NCBI GenBank assembly: GCA_021846485.1
Contig: JAJZWW010000079.1
Span: 1-10,682, forward strand
Reading direction: 5' to 3'
From: Actinomycetes bacterium
GTDB lineage: Bacteria; Actinomycetota; Acidimicrobiia; Acidimicrobiales; Palsa-688
DNA length: 10,682 nucleotides
Positions 7,516-10,682 of this stretch are shown here, one piece after another. The number at the start of each line of letters is the position of its first letter. Position 1 is the first letter of the stretch. The translations under genes were made by a program, and so were the position numbers. The notes beneath the pieces are model-generated. The model searched no databases. It saw only the letters and a list, made by a program, of their open reading frames with translations, and had not been told where the DNA came from.

Positions 7516-8538
7516 ATGAGAGCCGTACGAGTCCACGCCTACGACCAGCCGGCATCCCTCGACGAGGTCGACGCCCCCGCCGTCTCCGGGCCCTTCGACG
7601 TGGTCGTCCGAGTAGGGGGTGCCGGCCTCTGCCGCACCGACCTGCACATCCTCGAGGGCCAGTGGGCGGCGAAGTCCGGCGTCGAGCTGCCCTACGTGAT
7701 CGGTCACGAGAACGCCGGGTGGGTAACTGCGGTCGGCTCGGCGGTGACCAACGTGGCCGAGGGCGACGCGGTCATCTGCCACCCGCTGGCCACCTGCGGG
7801 CTGTGCCCGGCGTGCCGCTCCGGCGACGACGTCCACTGCGAGAGCTCCGAGTTCCCCGGGATCAGCACCGACGGGGGCATGGCCGAGTACCTGCGCACCA
7901 GCGCCCGCAGCCTGGTCCGGCTACCGGCCGGCCTCGAGCCGGCCGGCGTGGCCGCCCTCGCCGACGCCGGGCTGACCGCCTACCACGCGGTCCGCAAGGC
8001 GGTGCCCCTCCTGCGCCCGGGGACCCACGTGGTCTGCATCGGAGCCGGGGGCCTCGGGCACATCGGGGTGCAGTGCCTGGCGGCCATGACCGCGGCCGAG
8101 ATCACCACCGTCGACCGGGACGCCGATGCCCTCGAGCTGGCCGCGAAGCTTGGCTCCGACCACACCGTGCTCGCCGAGGGCTCGGAGGTGGAGTCGGTGC
8201 GCGAGCTCACCCGGGGCGGCGCCGCGGTGGTGATCGACTTCGTGGGCGAGGCCGGCACCGAGGCGCGGGGCGTGGCGATGCTCCGGCGGGCCGGCTCGTA
8301 CTTCGTGGTCGGCTACGGCGGCCACGTCGACATACCCACGATCGACATCATCTCCGAGGAGATCAACGTCGTCGGGAACCTCGTCGGCAGCTACTCCGAC
8401 CTGGTCGATCTCATGGCGCTCGCCGCGGCGGGCAAGGTGACCCTGCACACCCGCCGCTACGCCCTGGACGACTACGCCAGCGCGATCGCCGACCTCGAGG
8501 CGGTCCGGGTGCGGGGCCGGGCGATCCTCGTCCCCTAG
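7516..8538 (+). CDS. Zinc-dependent NAD-linked alcohol dehydrogenase
   Basis: Medium-chain zinc alcohol dehydrogenase, 340 residues. It probably oxidises the alcohol made by the monooxygenase, for example 2-propanol to acetone, as adh1 beside prmABCD does in Gordonia. Catalytic zinc ligands are visible: C39 (in GLCRTDLH), H64 with E65 (in GHENAG), and D150 (in ALADAGLTAYHA) in the third-ligand region. The structural zinc cysteines C94, C97, C100 and C108 are all present. The Rossmann motif GAGGLG is at 176-181, and D200 at the end of the second strand favours NAD over NADP. The start follows GGGAGGG (7504-7510). Primary versus secondary alcohol preference cannot be read from the sequence. Confidence 0.93.
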   Translation: MRAVRVHAYDQPASLDEVDAPAVSGPFDVVVRVGGAGLCRTDLHILEGQWAAKSGVELPYVIGHENAGWVTAVGSAVTNVAEGDAVICHPLATCGLCPACRSGDDVHCESSEFPGISTDGGMAEYLRTSARSLVRLPAGLEPAGVAALADAGLTAYHAVRKAVPLLRPGTHVVCIGAGGLGHIGVQCLAAMTAAEITTVDRDADALELAAKLGSDHTVLAEGSEVESVRELTRGGAAVVIDFVGEAGTEARGVAMLRRAGSYFVVGYGGHVDIPTIDIISEEINVVGNLVGSYSDLVDLMALAAAGKVTLHTRRYALDDYASAIADLEAVRVRGRAILVP

Positions 8539-8586
8539 CACCCCGGGTCCCCGGACACCGCACAGCAACATCGACAGGAGGAACCG

Positions 8587-9612
8587 ATGTACACCAAGGA
8601 CGGCAAGGACTACTTCGTGGTGGACGGCCACACCCACTTCTGGGACGCCAGCCCCGCCAATTGGGTCGCCGGTCAGGAGCAGTACGCCAAGGGCTGGATC
8701 GAGTGCTTCCACGCGTACCAGCACCTCGGTCCGCCGGAGACCCACTGGCCCCTCGACAAGTTCCAGCGCTACGGCGAGGAGACGATGGTCCGGGACCTGT
8801 TCGAGGAGGGGTACGTCGACAAGGCCATCCTCCAGTCGACCTACCTGCGCGAGTGGTACCGCAACGGGTTCAACACCGTCGACGGCAACGGCTCGATGGT
8901 CGAGAGGTACCCGGACCGCTTCATCGTCAACGGGCGCTTCGACCCCCGCGACGGCGACGAAGGCCTGGCGACCCTCGAGCGCGACGCGAAGCGCTGGAAC
9001 CTGAAGGGGGTGAAGCTCTACACCGCCGAGTGGCGCCGAGGGTCGCGGGGCTGGACCTTGAAGGACCCGGAGGCCCACCGCTATCTGGAGCGCTGCGAGC
9101 AGCTCGGTATCGTCAACATCCACGTGCACAAGGGCCCGACCATCTGGCCGCTCGACAAGGACGCCTTCGACGTCTCCGACGTCGACCACGCGGCGACCGA
9201 CTTCCCCGGGCTCAACTTCATCGTCGAGCACGTCGGTCTGCCGCGCATCGAGGACTTCTGCTTCATGGCCACCCAGGAGCCCAACGTCTACGCCGGGCTT
9301 TCGGTGGTCGTCGGCGGCTTGCTCCACGCCCGGCCCCGCTTCTTCGCCAAGGTCATGGGCGAGCTGCTCTTCTGGGTCGGCGAGGACAAGATGCTCTTCG
9401 GCAGCGACTACGCCATCTGGGAGCCAAAGTGGCAGATCGAGCGGCTCATGTCCTGGGACTACCCCGACGACGGCGAGTTCGCCGACTACCCCCGCCTGGG
9501 CGAAGCCGGCCGGCGCAAGATCCTCGGGCTCAACGCCGCCCGGCTCTACGGCATCGAGGTCCCCTCCGGCACGGGTCTCGAAGCCGGGCAACCGTCCCTG
9601 GTGGGCGAATGA
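8587..9612 (+). CDS. Amidohydrolase-2 family metal-dependent hydrolase
   Basis: Amidohydrolase-2 (ACMSD-like, PF04909-type) TIM-barrel protein, 341 residues. The metal-binding pattern is present: H15-T-H17 after DG, H179 and/or H181 in NIHVHKG, H215 in VEHVG, and D274 in FGSDYAIW. The family includes decarboxylases and hydrolases, usually with one divalent metal. A gene of this family is a regular neighbour of mimABCD-type clusters, but no chemistry is established for it as far as I know. It begins after a strong AGGAGG (8576-8581) and its stop overlaps the start of the DUF59 gene, so the two are probably made together. It could act on a late metabolite, or take part in maturing the monooxygenase; the sequence does not decide. 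Confidence 0.88.
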   Translation: MYTKDGKDYFVVDGHTHFWDASPANWVAGQEQYAKGWIECFHAYQHLGPPETHWPLDKFQRYGEETMVRDLFEEGYVDKAILQSTYLREWYRNGFNTVDGNGSMVERYPDRFIVNGRFDPRDGDEGLATLERDAKRWNLKGVKLYTAEWRRGSRGWTLKDPEAHRYLERCEQLGIVNIHVHKGPTIWPLDKDAFDVSDVDHAATDFPGLNFIVEHVGLPRIEDFCFMATQEPNVYAGLSVVVGGLLHARPRFFAKVMGELLFWVGEDKMLFGSDYAIWEPKWQIERLMSWDYPDDGEFADYPRLGEAGRRKILGLNAARLYGIEVPSGTGLEAGQPSLVGE

Positions 9613-10328
9613 GCGCGGACCCGACGGCCGACCCGGTGGAACGGCGGGCCTGGGAGGCCCTCGGGCAGGTGATGGACCCCGAGCTCGACGAGGCGATCAC
9701 CGACCTCGGCTTCGTCCACCGCTGGCAGTGGGAGTCGGGGGCCGTGTCGGTCCACCTGCGGCTGCCCACCTTCTTCTGCGCCCCCAACTTCGCGTGGCTG
9801 ATGGTCACCGACGCCCGCGACGCCCTCATGTCGGTCGAGGGGGTCGACTCGGTCGAGGTGAGCCTCGACGATTATTTCGCCAGCGACGAGATCAACACCG
9901 GGGTCGCCGCCTCGGTCGGCTTCGACTCCTGCTTCGCCGGGGAGGTGGACGGCGATCTGGACGAGCTGCGGGCCACCTTCCGGGCCAAGGCCTACGTCGC
10001 CGCGCTGGAGCGGACCTGCCGCGACCTGCGCCGGCGGGGCGTCAGCCTCCCCGCCCTGGGCGAAGTGCGCCTCGGCGACCTCCCCGCCGGGCCCGACACC
10101 GACCGCCTGACGCGCCGGCGCGGGGACCTCGGGCTGCCCGCCGGGCCCGACGACCTCCTCCTCGTGGATGCCTCCGGCGCAGCCATCGCCGTGCCGGAGC
10201 TCCTCGGCTGGCTGCGGCGGGCCCAGACCGTCAGGGTCAACATGGAGGGCAACGGCGAGCTGTGCCGGGGGCTGCTGCACACCCGGTACCGGTTGGCGGA
10301 CCTGGCCGGCGCGGGCGTATCGGGGTGA
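9609..10328 (+). CDS. DUF59/MIP18-like metal-sulfur cluster assembly protein with C-terminal extension
   Basis: A 239-residue protein whose first ~95 residues are a DUF59 (MIP18/PaaD/SufT-like) domain: MDPELDEAITDLGFV at 22-36, a conserved-position cysteine C57 (in PTFFCAPN), and GVDSVEVSL at 78-86. Family members help assemble or insert iron-sulfur or iron centres; PaaD works with a diiron-type oxygenase. The remaining ~140 residues are not a family feature I recognise and include C108, a basic helical segment (about 120-145) and C-terminal EGNGELCRGLLHTRY. The likely role is maturation of the diiron hydroxylase or the [2Fe-2S] reductase (inference). The start ATGA overlaps the amidohydrolase stop, indicating translational coupling; a separate ribosome site is weak. 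The frame is open far upstream, but that part overlaps other genes. Confidence 0.85.
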   Translation: MSADPTADPVERRAWEALGQVMDPELDEAITDLGFVHRWQWESGAVSVHLRLPTFFCAPNFAWLMVTDARDALMSVEGVDSVEVSLDDYFASDEINTGVAASVGFDSCFAGEVDGDLDELRATFRAKAYVAALERTCRDLRRRGVSLPALGEVRLGDLPAGPDTDRLTRRRGDLGLPAGPDDLLLVDASGAAIAVPELLGWLRRAQTVRVNMEGNGELCRGLLHTRYRLADLAGAGVSG

Positions 10329-10332
10329 GAAG

Positions 10333-10682
10333 GTGAGCGGGGACGCGAGCGGCGGTGCGATCGCGCCCGACGTGGCAGTCGCGCCCGATGTGCCTGCCGA
10401 CCCTCCCGCCTCGGCCGGGCCCCAGGTCACCCCGGTCGTGCTCGGCTCGGGCGGCGACCCCCTGACCGTCATCCTGCTGCTGTTCTGCGTCGGTTCCCTG
10501 GCCCTCGGCATCCTGCTCACCGGGTCCCTCGCACCCTTGGGCGGGCTCACCGGCATCGTGCCGATCATCGCCGCGGCCACCGGGCTGGCCCTGGTGGTCG
10601 GCACGGTCTGGGCGCTGCTCCTGGGGATCACGATCGTGGCCGGCGTCGCCGGGATATTCGCCGGGTTCTGGCTCAGCCTCAG
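10333..10682 (+). CDS. Divergent GPR1/FUN34/YaaH-family transporter (partial, runs off right edge)
   Basis: A GTG at 10333, 4 bases after the previous stop and preceded by GGGGTGAGA, opens a frame of 116 codons that continues past the window. An Ala/Pro/Asp-rich N-terminal tail (about 1-42) leads into very hydrophobic segments at about 44-63, 73-94 and 98 onward, predicted membrane helices. The spacing and the tail ending GFWLSL (111-116), after a W-x(6)-G-x-T pattern, resemble the acetate/succinate transporter family (E. coli SatP). The family's NPAPLGL signature is replaced here by GDPLTVI, and the FYGG motif by AATG, so this is a divergent member or a lookalike. In context it could export or import a small acid or neutral product such as acetate, acetone or acetol. 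The C-terminal half is not seen. Confidence 0.6.
   Translation, partial: MSGDASGGAIAPDVAVAPDVPADPPASAGPQVTPVVLGSGGDPLTVILLLFCVGSLALGILLTGSLAPLGGLTGIVPIIAAATGLALVVGTVWALLLGITIVAGVAGIFAGFWLSL

Noticed and set aside
7921..9591. Minus-strand open frame of over 550 codons opposite the dehydrogenase and amidohydrolase genes
   Set aside because: It spans two conserved plus-strand genes and their intergenic gap, with biased composition and no family motif.
7662..9608. Plus-strand frame continuous with the DUF59 gene, which would make an 888-residue protein
   Set aside because: The upstream part is an Arg/Gly/Pro-rich alternative frame of the dehydrogenase and amidohydrolase genes. Only the part from 9609 shows conserved sequence.
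1..10682. CRISPR arrays, tRNA or rRNA genes, insertion sequences, transposases or attachment sites
   Set aside because: I saw no regularly spaced repeats, no RNA-gene signatures and no mobile-element protein motifs on either strand.

Overview
The window is a strongly GC-rich stretch with G or C at almost every third codon position, GTG starts beside ATG, and AGGAGG-type ribosome binding sites. This fits a high-GC actinobacterium. The closest relatives I recognise are the propane/acetone/phenol monooxygenase clusters of Mycobacterium (mimABCD), Gordonia and Rhodococcus (prmABCD). The window alone does not fix the genus. An uncultured or deep-branching actinobacterial lineage is possible.

Layout. 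(1) Bases 1-1225, minus strand: the N-terminal ~408 residues of a GAF-AAA activator of the AcoR/MimR type, cut by the left edge. (2) Bases 1226-1391: a divergent promoter region with an imperfect inverted repeat. (3) Bases 1392-5779, plus strand: a complete four-component soluble diiron monooxygenase in the order hydroxylase alpha (prmA/mimA), reductase (prmB/mimB), hydroxylase beta (prmC/mimC), coupling protein (prmD/mimD). This is the order of group-5 propane monooxygenases. The gap between alpha and reductase holds three tandem GC-rich hairpins. (4) Bases 5787-7451: a GroEL-like chaperonin of the MimG type. (5) Bases 7516-8538: a zinc-dependent, probably NAD-linked alcohol dehydrogenase. 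(6) Bases 8587-9612: an amidohydrolase-2 family protein, overlapping by 4 bases a 239-residue DUF59/MIP18-like metal-cluster assembly protein (9609-10328). (7) Base 10333 to the right edge: the start of a divergent GPR1/FUN34/YaaH (acetate/succinate transporter) family membrane protein.

How the genes probably work together. Electrons pass from NAD(P)H through the FAD and [2Fe-2S] centres of PrmB to the diiron centre of PrmA, which pairs with PrmC and is gated by PrmD. The complex would hydroxylate a short alkane, ketone or phenol. The dehydrogenase would oxidise the resulting alcohol, for example 2-propanol to acetone. The chaperonin is expected to fold PrmA. The DUF59 protein, and perhaps the amidohydrolase, are candidates for maturation or metal-centre assembly, but their roles are unproven. 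The upstream activator probably senses an inducer and switches on the whole rightward operon; small gaps and overlaps suggest one transcript from prmA into the transporter. The true substrate cannot be read from the sequence.

The monooxygenase core is a known type. The less explained parts are the degenerate AAA+ domain of the regulator, the hairpin array between prmA and prmB, the specialised chaperonin, the amidohydrolase-DUF59 pair with its long unassigned C-terminal extension, and the divergent transporter at the end.
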